DNA of 64,000 nucleotides from Moorella humiferrea (GTDB lineage: Bacteria > Bacillota > DSM-521 > Neomoorellales > Neomoorellaceae). A program made the position numbers and the translations under genes. Below, in pieces: positions 35,195 to 43,720 of this stretch. Numbering within the stretch: position 1 is the first letter of the stretch; the number at the start of each line of letters is the position of its first letter. Location of the stretch: positions 2,392,001-2,456,000 of the forward strand of contig NZ_CP136419.1 in NCBI RefSeq assembly GCF_039233145.1. Direction: 5' to 3'. Below the pieces are notes generated by a model that was given only the letters and a program-made list of their open reading frames with translations, was not told where the DNA came from and made no database searches.

Positions 35195-35731
35195 TTACTC
35201 CTTTGACATGAGGGCATAACCTAACTCAAAGGCCTTTTTGTTCTCCTCATGGAAGCGGGGTATTCTTTCCAGCATGGCCTTCAAGATATTCTCTTTATCA
35301 ACCAGCCCCGTCATCATCCTGGCCATGGCACCTAAAACGACGGCATTGGCATAGAGTTCCCGCCCCAGCTCCTTTACGGCGGTATCCCGGGCCGCCAGGG
35401 GTATTTGTTTGATCGGCAGAGAAGCATCCGGCTCAACGTAAGCCGGGTCGTATATTACCGTACCTTCTTTGACCAGGGAAATAAAGCGATTATAGGCCGC
35501 CTTGGAAAGAGCGACAAAATAATCCGGGTTCTCCACCACCGGGCTATCGATAATGTCCGAGGCCATAACCACCTGGGTTCGGACATAGCCGCCCCGGGTT
35601 TCCGTCCCGTGGCTGACAAGCATGGTTGTATTTAAACCCTGGTATACGGCCGCCGTGCTGAGGGTCTGGCCAATGCGGACCACTCCCTGACCGCCGAAAC
35701 CGCTCACAAGCACTTCCGTCCGTTTGGCCAT
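35195..35731 (-). CDS. korC: 2-oxoacid:ferredoxin oxidoreductase gamma subunit
   Basis: This 178-residue protein of the pyruvate/ketoisovalerate oxidoreductase gamma family has VSGFGGQGVVRIGQTLS and TMLVSHGTETRGGYVRTQVV. It contributes to CoA binding in OFOR enzymes. Start overlaps the stop of the beta gene by one base. KorC is the best guess from the succinyl-CoA synthetase neighbours; a 2-ketoisovalerate enzyme (VorC) is the alternative. Confidence 0.9.
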   Translation of the reverse strand: MAKRTEVLVSGFGGQGVVRIGQTLSTAAVYQGLNTTMLVSHGTETRGGYVRTQVVMASDIIDSPVVENPDYFVALSKAAYNRFISLVKEGTVIYDPAYVEPDASLPIKQIPLAARDTAVKELGRELYANAVVLGAMARMMTGLVDKENILKAMLERIPRFHEENKKAFELGYALMSKE

Positions 35732-36567
35732 CAGCTATACCTCCTTTGGATCTCTGCGACCCATGTCCTCATATAATTGGAAAACTCGGGACGGCTATTG
35801 CTGGCATCATAGTAAATTCCAGTTCGGAAGGCAAAGTCCTCAGGACCCTTTTCGTGTAAGCTACAGGTATGCTCTTCAAACCATTTATAAATCTCTACCG
35901 GTTTCCGCGTTCCCAGTGCCCGTTCCGCAAAATTCGTAACGCAAGGATACGGCATATGCACCAGGGAAAAACCGTTGTTCATGATGGCCTTTTTGATGGC
36001 CTCCACCGCTTCCTGGCCCTGGAGGCTGGTATAGCGGGCCAGAAATGTAGCGCCGGCCTCGCGTAAAATATTGAGCACGTCCCGGCCTTCCTGGGTCCAG
36101 TTGGGCTCGCGATTACCATAGGGGCTGCTGTCGGTACGGTATCCCTGGGGCGTCGTCCATCCGTATTGGCCGCCTGTAGACTGGTAACCCAGGTTGTCCA
36201 GAACTATAACGGTCATGCCGACATTACGCCGGGCGCAGTTTAGCAAGTGAAGGAACCCAATGCCAAAAGCGTCACCGTCACCGACGGTCATGATAATTTT
36301 TTTGTCCGGCGGCAGGGCCATTCTGAGCCCTGTGGCAATAGCGTAGGCCCTACCGTGGGTACCGGCAAAATTGTCACCCTTCCAGGTGTTAAAGGTCTGC
36401 CGACCGGCGCAGCCGATGCCGGTTCCCCAAATTACATCGCCAATGTCTAAGCCCAGCTCATCAATGGCCTTGACGACTTTTTTATGAGCCTGACCCAGGC
36501 CGCAACCACTACAGGCAGTGCTGGGTATTTTTCGGGGTCGCAGATATTTAGTGGCCAAATAATCCAT
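35731..36567 (-). CDS. korB: 2-oxoacid:ferredoxin oxidoreductase beta subunit
   Basis: This 278-residue ThDP-binding subunit has the cluster cysteines in ACSGCGLGQ, WGTGIGCAGR, and the ThDP motif VGDGDAFGIGFLHLLNCARRN with LDNLGYQSTGGQYG. It decarboxylates a 2-oxo acid and passes electrons to ferredoxin. One base separates it from the alpha gene. Confidence 0.92.
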   Translation of the reverse strand: MDYLATKYLRPRKIPSTACSGCGLGQAHKKVVKAIDELGLDIGDVIWGTGIGCAGRQTFNTWKGDNFAGTHGRAYAIATGLRMALPPDKKIIMTVGDGDAFGIGFLHLLNCARRNVGMTVIVLDNLGYQSTGGQYGWTTPQGYRTDSSPYGNREPNWTQEGRDVLNILREAGATFLARYTSLQGQEAVEAIKKAIMNNGFSLVHMPYPCVTNFAERALGTRKPVEIYKWFEEHTCSLHEKGPEDFAFRTGIYYDASNSRPEFSNYMRTWVAEIQRRYS

Positions 36568-36568
36568 T

Positions 36569-37741
36569 TTACCACGCCTCCCATTCCCATTTGCGCGCTT
36601 TAATTTCTTTACCTGCTAGCAACGCCTGCATCATTTCTTCCAGTTCGGCCACCGTCGGCAACTCGCCACATTTACCAAAGAAATGGACTTCGCTGCCTTT
36701 GGGCATGGCCCGCTGCACTTCCCGCACCAGCTGGCCGTCATAATTTAATTCCACACTTAAATACTTGGCCTGCACCTTAAAAATCTCGTCCGGGAAGGGC
36801 CACAAGGAGATAAGCCTCAAAGCTCCGACCTTCATTCCTTTCTCCCGGGCCTGTTTGACGGCGCTGATAACCACCCGCGAGGGACTACCATAAGCCACCA
36901 AGATTAGTTCGGGGTTATCGTCGACAAAATAAGATTCATAGCGGGTAATTAGGTCTTTATGGTTTCTTACTTTATAAATTAAGCGATAGGCATGCTTATG
37001 TTGGAAATCTACTTCTTCGGTATCGTAACCTTCCGGCGTCGGTGTCCAGTCGGAACAGGCCGCTCCCGTGTTGTGGCCAAGAACCACCGGAGGAATGTCA
37101 ATTTCATCGGTAGCGGGATAAAATTCCGGTCCTTTATTAATACGGCGTGGAACAACTTTCAAACCCATAGCTTCAACTTCTTCCGGCGTCTCCGGGATGC
37201 TCAAACTCTCCCAGCCGTCGGTAACCAGCTGATCGGCAAGGATAATAACCGGCATACGGAAACGTTCGGCCAGATAGAAGGCCTCGACGGTTATAGAAAA
37301 GGCCTCCTGGACGCTATTGGGGGCCAGGACAATTGTCTCATAATTGCCGCCCTGGGTAGGATAACGGCTCATGTAAAATTCGCCCTGTCCCGGAGCTCCG
37401 GTGATCCCGCTCACAGGACCGACCCGCTGGGCATTGACTACTACCAGCGGAATTTCGCTGCCCAGGGCCCAGCCCATGGGATCGGCATAGAGGATAAAAC
37501 CCGGCCCAGAGGTGGCTGTCATGGTCTTTAAACCACCCAATGAACCGCCGATACAGATATGCAGGGCCGTCATTTCGTCTTCGGCCTGGACGTAATACCC
37601 GCCCACCTGGGGTAAGCGCCGGGACATATTTTCCGCGATTTCCGTAGCCGGGGTGATGGGGTAACCGGCGAAAAGCCTGCACCCGGCTATAATAGCTCCT
37701 TCCGTGATAGCGGCATTGCCAGTATCTAACGTTCGTCTCAT
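36569..37741 (-). CDS. korA: 2-oxoacid:ferredoxin oxidoreductase alpha subunit
   Basis: This 390-residue subunit has GNAAITEGAIIAGCRLFAGYPITP, AEDEMTALHICIGGSLGG and TATSGPGFILYADPMGWA, the substrate-binding ThDP-pyrimidine half of the enzyme, and the C-terminal domain ending near GKCGELPTV. KorA/VorB-type length. It follows the GltD-like gene by 14 bases. No separate ferredoxin delta subunit gene is present; the GltD-like partner carries the ferredoxin domain. Confidence 0.92.
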   Translation of the reverse strand: MRRTLDTGNAAITEGAIIAGCRLFAGYPITPATEIAENMSRRLPQVGGYYVQAEDEMTALHICIGGSLGGLKTMTATSGPGFILYADPMGWALGSEIPLVVVNAQRVGPVSGITGAPGQGEFYMSRYPTQGGNYETIVLAPNSVQEAFSITVEAFYLAERFRMPVIILADQLVTDGWESLSIPETPEEVEAMGLKVVPRRINKGPEFYPATDEIDIPPVVLGHNTGAACSDWTPTPEGYDTEEVDFQHKHAYRLIYKVRNHKDLITRYESYFVDDNPELILVAYGSPSRVVISAVKQAREKGMKVGALRLISLWPFPDEIFKVQAKYLSVELNYDGQLVREVQRAMPKGSEVHFFGKCGELPTVAELEEMMQALLAGKEIKARKWEWEAW

Positions 37742-37755
37742 GTCATTCCTTCCCC

Positions 37756-39378
37756 CTATACGTTTTTCTCTATGCTAATGGAAAAGTCAGGGCAAACAAA
37801 GAAGCATTTCAGGCAGCCGATGCATTTCTCGGGGTGTACTGCGACCATGGGCTTATAACCGCGGTCGTTAAAGTAATTAGCCGGTGCAAAGACACCCAAT
37901 GTACAGACGTGGGCGCAATAGCCGCATTCTTTACAACCGTTACCATCCACTTCAACGTAAAATTCACGCAGATCGCAGGCCAGGCATCTTTTGGCTTCTT
38001 TTTGCGCCGCCACGGTATCAAAACCCAGTTCTACACCGGCAAAGCTGTGCAACCTATCCCCCAAGGGAATAACAGGTACATATGTCCGCGCGGTAGGAGT
38101 TAGAATTACTTCCGGTTCGTTTGCGGCAGACTTTTCTAATTCATATCCGTTGATCTTGCCTTCGCCGCCGAGGAATTTATCGATGCTAACGGCCGCCCTT
38201 TTGCCCTGGGCGATAGCTTCGATAATCGAGGCAGGACCGCTTACTACATCGCCCGCGGCAAATACACCTTCTTTATTTGTTGCCAGGGTTTCTGCACATG
38301 CCTTTAACTGACCGCCCTCGGCAACTTCCAATCCCCAAGTTGCCGGCACTTCCGGAGCCTGACCGATGGCCACAATAACCGTATCGAATATGTTGCTGAA
38401 TTCACTCCCGGCAACCGGAACAGGTTTTGGCCTGCCGCTGGCGTCCTTACCCTTAAGCTCCATCCTCTGGCAGGTAAGGTTTAGACTTCCGCCCACCTGG
38501 TCTATGCTAACCGGAGCGGCCAGGAACTCAATCCGCACACCTTCTTCTAAAGCACCGTTGATTTCTTCCTCACTGGCCGGCATTTCCGCCCGCGTACGCC
38601 GGTAGAATATGGTTACTTCCTTGGCCCCCAAGCGCCGGGCGGTTCTGGCGGCGTCGATGGCCGTATTACCACCACCAATAACGGCAACCTTTTTCCCAAT
38701 GGAAACCGCTTGACCGCCGTTGACTTCCTCCAGGAAGGCCAGGCCGTCCTTAACACCAGGCAAATCCTCACCGGAGATGCCCAGTTTACTGGTCTTCCAG
38801 CTGCCGCAGGCTACCAGGACGGCATCATAATCTTTTTTAAGCTCGTCCAGGGAAGTAACCGGGCTGTTAACCCTGATCTCCACGCCCGCTTCCTTGATAG
38901 CCGCAATTTCCTTATCTAAAATTTCCCGCGGCAGGCGGTAAGCCGGAATGCCATAACGCATCATACCGCCCGCTTCAGGCTTGGCCTCAAAGACCGTAAC
39001 CTGATGGCCGCAACGGGCCAGATAATAGGCTGCCGTCAACCCGCTGGGACCGGCGCCGATGACGGCCACTTTTTTGCCTGTTGCCGCCTTGGCGTTTGCC
39101 CCTTCCTTGCAGCCGGCTTCAACAGCTCCTTGTTCAGCAGCAAAGCGCTTGAGCAACCTTATGGCTACCGGAGCATCCAATTGGTTGCGAGCGCACTTGC
39201 TTTCGCAAGGATGCACGCAGGCATAACCGCAGATAGCTGGAAACGGTATACTTTCTTTAATGACTTCCAGCGCCTTTTGAAGTTCTCCCTGCCGGATATA
39301 TCTGACATAGCGCGGTACATCTACGCCCGCCGGGCAGGCCTCCTTACACGGGGCTAGCTTACAATTTAAATCTCCCAT
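37756..39378 (-). CDS. GltD-like NAD(P)-dependent oxidoreductase with C-terminal 2[4Fe-4S] ferredoxin domain
   Basis: This 540-residue fusion has an N-terminal cysteine cluster (CKEACPAGVDVPRYV and CGYACVHPCESKC), a two-dinucleotide-binding flavoprotein core (VAVIGAGPSGLTAAYYLARCG and VAVIGGGNTAIDAARTARRLG) as in glutamate synthase small subunits and NfnB, and a C-terminal ferredoxin domain with CKECGYCAHVC and CIGCLKCFFVCP. It probably links NAD(P)H to the adjacent 2-oxoacid oxidoreductase, supplying both the delta-subunit ferredoxin and the pyridine-nucleotide site. First of the six tightly spaced genes 39378 to 33171. Confidence 0.9.
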   Translation of the reverse strand: MGDLNCKLAPCKEACPAGVDVPRYVRYIRQGELQKALEVIKESIPFPAICGYACVHPCESKCARNQLDAPVAIRLLKRFAAEQGAVEAGCKEGANAKAATGKKVAVIGAGPSGLTAAYYLARCGHQVTVFEAKPEAGGMMRYGIPAYRLPREILDKEIAAIKEAGVEIRVNSPVTSLDELKKDYDAVLVACGSWKTSKLGISGEDLPGVKDGLAFLEEVNGGQAVSIGKKVAVIGGGNTAIDAARTARRLGAKEVTIFYRRTRAEMPASEEEINGALEEGVRIEFLAAPVSIDQVGGSLNLTCQRMELKGKDASGRPKPVPVAGSEFSNIFDTVIVAIGQAPEVPATWGLEVAEGGQLKACAETLATNKEGVFAAGDVVSGPASIIEAIAQGKRAAVSIDKFLGGEGKINGYELEKSAANEPEVILTPTARTYVPVIPLGDRLHSFAGVELGFDTVAAQKEAKRCLACDLREFYVEVDGNGCKECGYCAHVCTLGVFAPANYFNDRGYKPMVAVHPEKCIGCLKCFFVCPDFSISIEKNV

Positions 39379-39547
39379 GAGTCTCTTGCCAACTCCTTTC
39401 TATCGTTTAAGCCTTTGTCATTTTTTAGGGAAACGAAATGATTATTTTAATAAAACCTGTCTTCACCTCCCGTCTTCATTCTAAACATTAGTTTAAAGCT
39501 TTGTAAATGAAATTGTATTTATAATGATATTAATGGGTTTTATTCTT

Positions 39548-41053
39548 TTATAGTTTATAAATCCCAGTCAGGCTACCAATAACAGCCACTGTTAACATAA
39601 CACATATAGCCGCTGCAATGGTCATAATTACACCTACTTTAGCAAACTCTTTTATGGTAAAGTAACCGGCACTATATGGAATAACATTGGTAGGCGTTTC
39701 TGTTACCAAAATAAACGCCAAGGACATTGTAAAGGCGGCTGGAGCGACAAGTGTCCAAGGATTGCCCCCCAGATCTTTAGTTAAAGTTATAACTAGTGGA
39801 ATTATAATTACACCAGTCACACTATTACTCGAAAAAGCGATATGGAGAATGGCTACTATCAAAGAGATTGCTCCGATTCTCAAAATGGGATTAATTTGCG
39901 AGGCCGGACCTAAAAGAATCCAAGCTAACCAACGTGCTGCACCTGTATCATAAATGGCCATTCCCAAAGAAACGCCACCTACAATTAAAATAATGCTGTC
40001 CCACGAAATATCTTTTTCAGCCTCTTTCCAATTCATCACACCAACGCCTGGTAAAAACAGCAGTATTCCGGCCAAAATAGCTATATATTCATCTCCATAA
40101 GGAAAGCCGCCTAAAAACTTATACGGCTGAATAAAAGGACGGGTTATCCACAGTAAAACAGCTATTCCAAAAATAACTAAAGTCTTTTTTTCAGTTATGG
40201 TGAGGGGACCTAATTTGTTAAGTTCTTCTTTAATATGTTGAACGCCGTAGGGTAGTTCTTTAATTTCTGGAGGATAAATTTTTATGAGAATAACCCAACC
40301 AACTATAGCTAATAAGAGGGCAGTAGGTACACCTATTGTCATCCAGCCGGGGAAGGTGAGCACATACCCCGTCATCTCCCTCAACATAGTCATAGCCACT
40401 ACATTCGGACCGCAACCTACCGGTGTCCCAATACCGCCAAAAAGGGCTCCCCAGGCACACCCCATAAGAAGGGCCCGACCGAAATTGCTTTGCAAGGGTT
40501 TTGCATCAATTTCTTGTAATAAAGCTACGGCTAGGGGGGTAAGCATGGCCGCCACGGCGACGTCGGTAACCCACATGGAAATAATAGTTCCAACCAAAAT
40601 AAAACCTAACACTACTCGTTCTGTTTTAGTCCCTATCTTTGTTAAAAGAATTAAAGTTAGTCTCCTTCCCAAGCCGGAATTTACAAAAGCCGCACCCAGC
40701 GCTAAAACACCCAAGAAGAAGACAAAAAGAGTATCGCCGAAACTTGTTTGAATTGCTTTTTTAAAGTCATAGATTCCATATACAGGTAAAAGCAAGTTGG
40801 CAATTAAGACAGTTACCGCGAAGGGAATGGCTTCTGTCATCCATAGAATAATGCAAAATATTAAAATTCCAATAGCAGTCTTACCAGCCATTGTAAGCGG
40901 AATTTCCTGACCGTTGCGCACAAGGGGTTGGGGAGAAGGTATAAAATGTATAAATAACATCGCTAATATGGCAATAATAAATATAATAATTTTTGTATAT
41001 TGATTATTAACCGCTTGTTTATTAATCATTGTTTGTCTTCCAATAGAAGTCAT
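39548..41053 (-). CDS. DASS/SLC13-family dicarboxylate transporter
   Basis: This 501-residue polytopic protein of the DASS family has LWMTEAIPFAVTVLIANLLLP, GALFGGIGTPVGCGPN, and SLAFILVTETPTNVIPYSAGYF. It is homologous to, but clearly diverged from, the DASS gene at 24368-25822. Codon use is far more A/T-rich than in the flanking operons. ATG with AAGGAGGG. It probably imports the dicarboxylate that feeds the adjacent oxidoreductase module. Confidence 0.9.
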   Translation of the reverse strand: MTSIGRQTMINKQAVNNQYTKIIIFIIAILAMLFIHFIPSPQPLVRNGQEIPLTMAGKTAIGILIFCIILWMTEAIPFAVTVLIANLLLPVYGIYDFKKAIQTSFGDTLFVFFLGVLALGAAFVNSGLGRRLTLILLTKIGTKTERVVLGFILVGTIISMWVTDVAVAAMLTPLAVALLQEIDAKPLQSNFGRALLMGCAWGALFGGIGTPVGCGPNVVAMTMLREMTGYVLTFPGWMTIGVPTALLLAIVGWVILIKIYPPEIKELPYGVQHIKEELNKLGPLTITEKKTLVIFGIAVLLWITRPFIQPYKFLGGFPYGDEYIAILAGILLFLPGVGVMNWKEAEKDISWDSIILIVGGVSLGMAIYDTGAARWLAWILLGPASQINPILRIGAISLIVAILHIAFSSNSVTGVIIIPLVITLTKDLGGNPWTLVAPAAFTMSLAFILVTETPTNVIPYSAGYFTIKEFAKVGVIMTIAAAICVMLTVAVIGSLTGIYKL

Positions 41054-41086
41054 TACTTTTCCCTCCTTAACTCACTAAATTTCTCT

Positions 41087-41112
41087 TTATAATCACTTAT
41101 TATAATCACTTA
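41087..41112 (-). repeat. Perfect 13-bp tandem duplication in the DASS leader
   Basis: TTATAATCACTTA occurs twice head to tail (41087-41099, 41100-41112, plus-strand reading), between the promoter and the start codon of the transporter gene. Confidence 0.85.
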
Positions 41113-41209
41113 CACGTCTTTTGGCATAAATGGTTTATCCCCTCCCCTTCACAATGTTCCTTGAGGTAACATTCCCTTTCCGATGTTATTTTAATATACC
41201 TCATTTTGA

Positions 41210-41238
41210 ATTTTACCGTTTACTCTTTCTTCAAGCAA
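41210..41238 (-). promoter_or_regulatory. Promoter candidate of the DASS transporter/oxidoreductase operon
   Basis: Minus strand: -35 TTGCTT (41233-41238), 17-bp spacer, -10 TAAAAT (41210-41215), in the 224-bp AT-rich gap between the LUD gene and the transporter gene. Confidence 0.55.
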
Positions 41239-41277
41239 ATCAATAAAAGTTATTAACCTATAAATATCCTTTATAAG

Positions 41278-41943
41278 CTAATAGCCGCATTCCTCTCCTA
41301 CTAAAAATATATAAAACTCCGGGTTCCCCTTAGGGCACATCTCAATAATGGTCGTTACCCGGCACGATTTATCCGGTAAATTACACTCAACGCAATGACC
41401 GGCCACGGCACAGGCCTTGCCCCAGTGACGACGGTGGGAATTCAAGGGGGTAGCCACATCTTTGATCCGTCGCAGACCTGCTTCTACATCACGTACGATT
41501 TTATTGATGCCGGCAACCAATATAGTCTTTTTAGGGCCAAAGATCATGGCCGCCACCCGGTTACCGGTAAAATCGATGTTAATCAACCGGCCATCCAAAG
41601 TGATGGCATTGCAACCGGTCAAGAATACGTCGCAGGTGAGCTGCCGTCGACGGATGGCCAGGTCCTCTTCCTGAGAAATCCCGGGAATCCAATGATCAAA
41701 TATTTCATGTCCCCGGTTTTTTATTTCTTCGATCAGCCCCATCTTGCGAATAGTTACCGACCCACCTATTCCAACAGTAGCGCCACTAGGAATAAGGTTT
41801 AAAACCTGTTCCCTGGCATCCAAGGCTGTTTTACAATAACTCGCATGAAAGCCCCTCTTTTTTAATGCCTCTATTACTCTGGCGGCCACTTGTTCATGAC
41901 GCCAAATTATGCTTTGATCAAAATCGGTAAATATGGTGGCCAT
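41278..41943 (-). CDS. LUD domain protein (LutC/YkgG-like)
   Basis: This 221-residue protein of the lactate-utilisation (LUD) superfamily has VGIGGSVTIRKMGL, DVFLTGCNAITLDGRLINID, RVAAMIFGPKKTILVAGINKIV and a cysteine-rich C-terminal part (HCVECNLPDKSC). Stand-alone LUD proteins of this length are common in anaerobes. Their role, perhaps in redox handling of hydroxy acids, is not settled. It sits between LysR and the DASS transporter on the same strand. Confidence 0.85.
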   Translation of the reverse strand: MATIFTDFDQSIIWRHEQVAARVIEALKKRGFHASYCKTALDAREQVLNLIPSGATVGIGGSVTIRKMGLIEEIKNRGHEIFDHWIPGISQEEDLAIRRRQLTCDVFLTGCNAITLDGRLINIDFTGNRVAAMIFGPKKTILVAGINKIVRDVEAGLRRIKDVATPLNSHRRHWGKACAVAGHCVECNLPDKSCRVTTIIEMCPKGNPEFYIFLVGEECGY

Positions 41944-41978
41944 TGCTATGCCCCTTTCATATTATTATTTATGCGGAT

Positions 41979-42884
41979 TTAAAGCATACTAAGAAAACGA
42001 GTCTTATTTACCCGGCAAAACCTAAGAAATTTTTCTGCAACCGGGTGCAGACGGTGTTTGGGATAAATTAGGTTGATGTTGCGACATAGAGATAGCCCTT
42101 CAATGTTTACTTTAGCAAGGGTTTTTAACTCTACCTCTTTGATTATCACCCACTCAGAAAGCACAGAAACACCGAAATTAAGCTCAACCCACTTTTTGAT
42201 GGCTTCATGGTTGTTTAATTCCAAAAAGACATTTAACTTAGCCGGTTCAAAGCCTTTTTCTCTCAAGGCGTTTTCCCAAAGCTGCCGGGAACTGGAACCA
42301 ACCTCCCTGAGGATAAATCTTTCTTCAAAAAGTTCATCAGGAGCAATCCTCCCCCGTTCAGCCCAGGGATGATCGCTATTAACAACTAATACCAGGGTAT
42401 CTGTTAGCCAATTTTCGCAAATTACTTTCTTGCTGTGGCAGTCCCCAGCTACCAGAATAATATCGCAACGTTCTTCGTTAAGGGCTCGAAAAATTTCTTC
42501 TCTATTACCGAGGCAAATGGCTATTTCGACTTCAGGATATTCTGTCTTAAAAAAGCCGATAATCTGTGGTAATATATATTCTGCTATGGTATAGGTCGCG
42601 CCGACGCTTAAACGGCCATGGATAATACCTCCCAACTCTTTAATATCGGCATAGGCATGATTATAAAGATCAATAATCTGGCGCGCATACTCATAGAGCT
42701 TCTGCCCGGCCGGCGTAAGCCGGACATATTTATTGTCGCGATTGAATAACTTAACCCCATAATGTTTTTCCATATTATGGATTTGGGCGGTGACCGCTGG
42801 TTGCGTTAAATGGAGTTCCCGGGCAGCAAGGGAAAAACTTTTCTTCTCGACCACGGTTACAAAAGTGAGAAGCTGGCTGTCCAC
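41979..42884 (-). CDS. LysR-family transcriptional regulator
   Basis: This protein of about 301 residues has an N-terminal winged helix (FVTVVEKKSFSLAARELHLTQPAVTAQIHNME) and a LysR substrate-binding domain. GTG at 42884 is preferred because the GAGG site is eight bases upstream, giving a normal LysR start; a GTG at 42893 overlaps the site. It is divergent from the TauE gene, with an inverted repeat of LysR type between, and upstream of the LUD gene on its own strand. Confidence 0.92.
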   Translation of the reverse strand: MDSQLLTFVTVVEKKSFSLAARELHLTQPAVTAQIHNMEKHYGVKLFNRDNKYVRLTPAGQKLYEYARQIIDLYNHAYADIKELGGIIHGRLSVGATYTIAEYILPQIIGFFKTEYPEVEIAICLGNREEIFRALNEERCDIILVAGDCHSKKVICENWLTDTLVLVVNSDHPWAERGRIAPDELFEERFILREVGSSSRQLWENALREKGFEPAKLNVFLELNNHEAIKKWVELNFGVSVLSEWVIIKEVELKTLAKVNIEGLSLCRNINLIYPKHRLHPVAEKFLRFCRVNKTRFLSML

Positions 42885-42903
42885 GGGATACACCTCACTT
42901 TGT

Positions 42904-42917
42904 ATTACCTTAGTAAT
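42904..42917. promoter_or_regulatory. LysR-type operator candidate
   Basis: The inverted repeat ATTAC-N4-GTAAT (T-N11-A form) lies in the 79-bp divergent promoter region between lysR and the TauE permease gene. Confidence 0.55.
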
Positions 42918-42972
42918 AATTCGTCACAGCCCTCTTTTTTCCTTTTCAATTTGATTAAAGGGGGTCTACAGT

Positions 42973-43716
42973 TTGCCCGGCTTTTTGTTATGGGTACCTG
43001 CATCCCTGGCCGTTTTGCTGGCCGCTTTGCTCCAGGGAATTACGGGTTTTGGCTTCGCCTTGATCGCCGTTCCATTATTGTTATTGGTTTTTGACGCCCA
43101 CACGGCAGTGATTTTAAACCTTCTCGTCTCTTTTTGCACCCAATTAGCCCTAAGTTATCGGGTACGAAAGGAAATAATCCACTCTCTCCTTATGAATCTC
43201 TTTAAAGGCAGCCTTTTGGGCATCCCCATCGGTTTATACGTCTTTACACATTTTAACGTCAAGGACCTCAAAATATTAATCAGCATTTTAACTATTATCT
43301 TTGCCCTAGTTATCTTCAAGCTAAAATCTATAAAAAAAATAACCCAAGAAGAAAACCCTTGGGCAGAACGCCTTATCGGCAGCCTTTCTGGATTTTTGAG
43401 TACGAGTACCGGCATCGCCGGACCTCCAGTAGTATTGTTTTTAAATTACCGGGATCTAAGGAAGGACAAATTCCGCGCTACGGCTTCCGCCTACTTCACC
43501 CTGTTGTACGGTGCCAGTCTTGCACTCCTAATTCTTTTTAGAAACGTCAATACCCACATCGTTCTCAGCGCCATTTCCCTTCTACCGCCGGCCTTCTTGG
43601 GCAGCTATCTGGGGATATATCTTTTTCCACGCGTTTCCCAAAAACATTTTTATTACAGCGTACCTTTAATCGTGATTGCTACCGGCCTGTACTCCTTGCT
43701 AACCTCTATACTCTAA
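42973..43716 (+). CDS. TauE/SafE-family sulfite/anion exporter
   Basis: This 247-residue membrane protein has about seven or eight hydrophobic segments and the two family repeats, GITGFGFALIAVPLLLL in the first half and GFLSTSTGIAGPPVVLFL in the second. The family exports or imports sulfite, sulfonates, sulfoacetate and other organic acids. TTG start with AAAGGGGG eight bases upstream. It is one of the few plus-strand genes and is probably controlled by the divergent LysR protein. Confidence 0.88.
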   Translation: MPGFLLWVPASLAVLLAALLQGITGFGFALIAVPLLLLVFDAHTAVILNLLVSFCTQLALSYRVRKEIIHSLLMNLFKGSLLGIPIGLYVFTHFNVKDLKILISILTIIFALVIFKLKSIKKITQEENPWAERLIGSLSGFLSTSTGIAGPPVVLFLNYRDLRKDKFRATASAYFTLLYGASLALLILFRNVNTHIVLSAISLLPPAFLGSYLGIYLFPRVSQKHFYYSVPLIVIATGLYSLLTSIL

Positions 43717-43720
43717 AACC

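Noticed and set aside
43717-43720. Terminator between TauE and the nucleoside phosphorylase gene
   Set aside because: Only four bases separate the stops and no hairpin with a T tract is visible on either strand.
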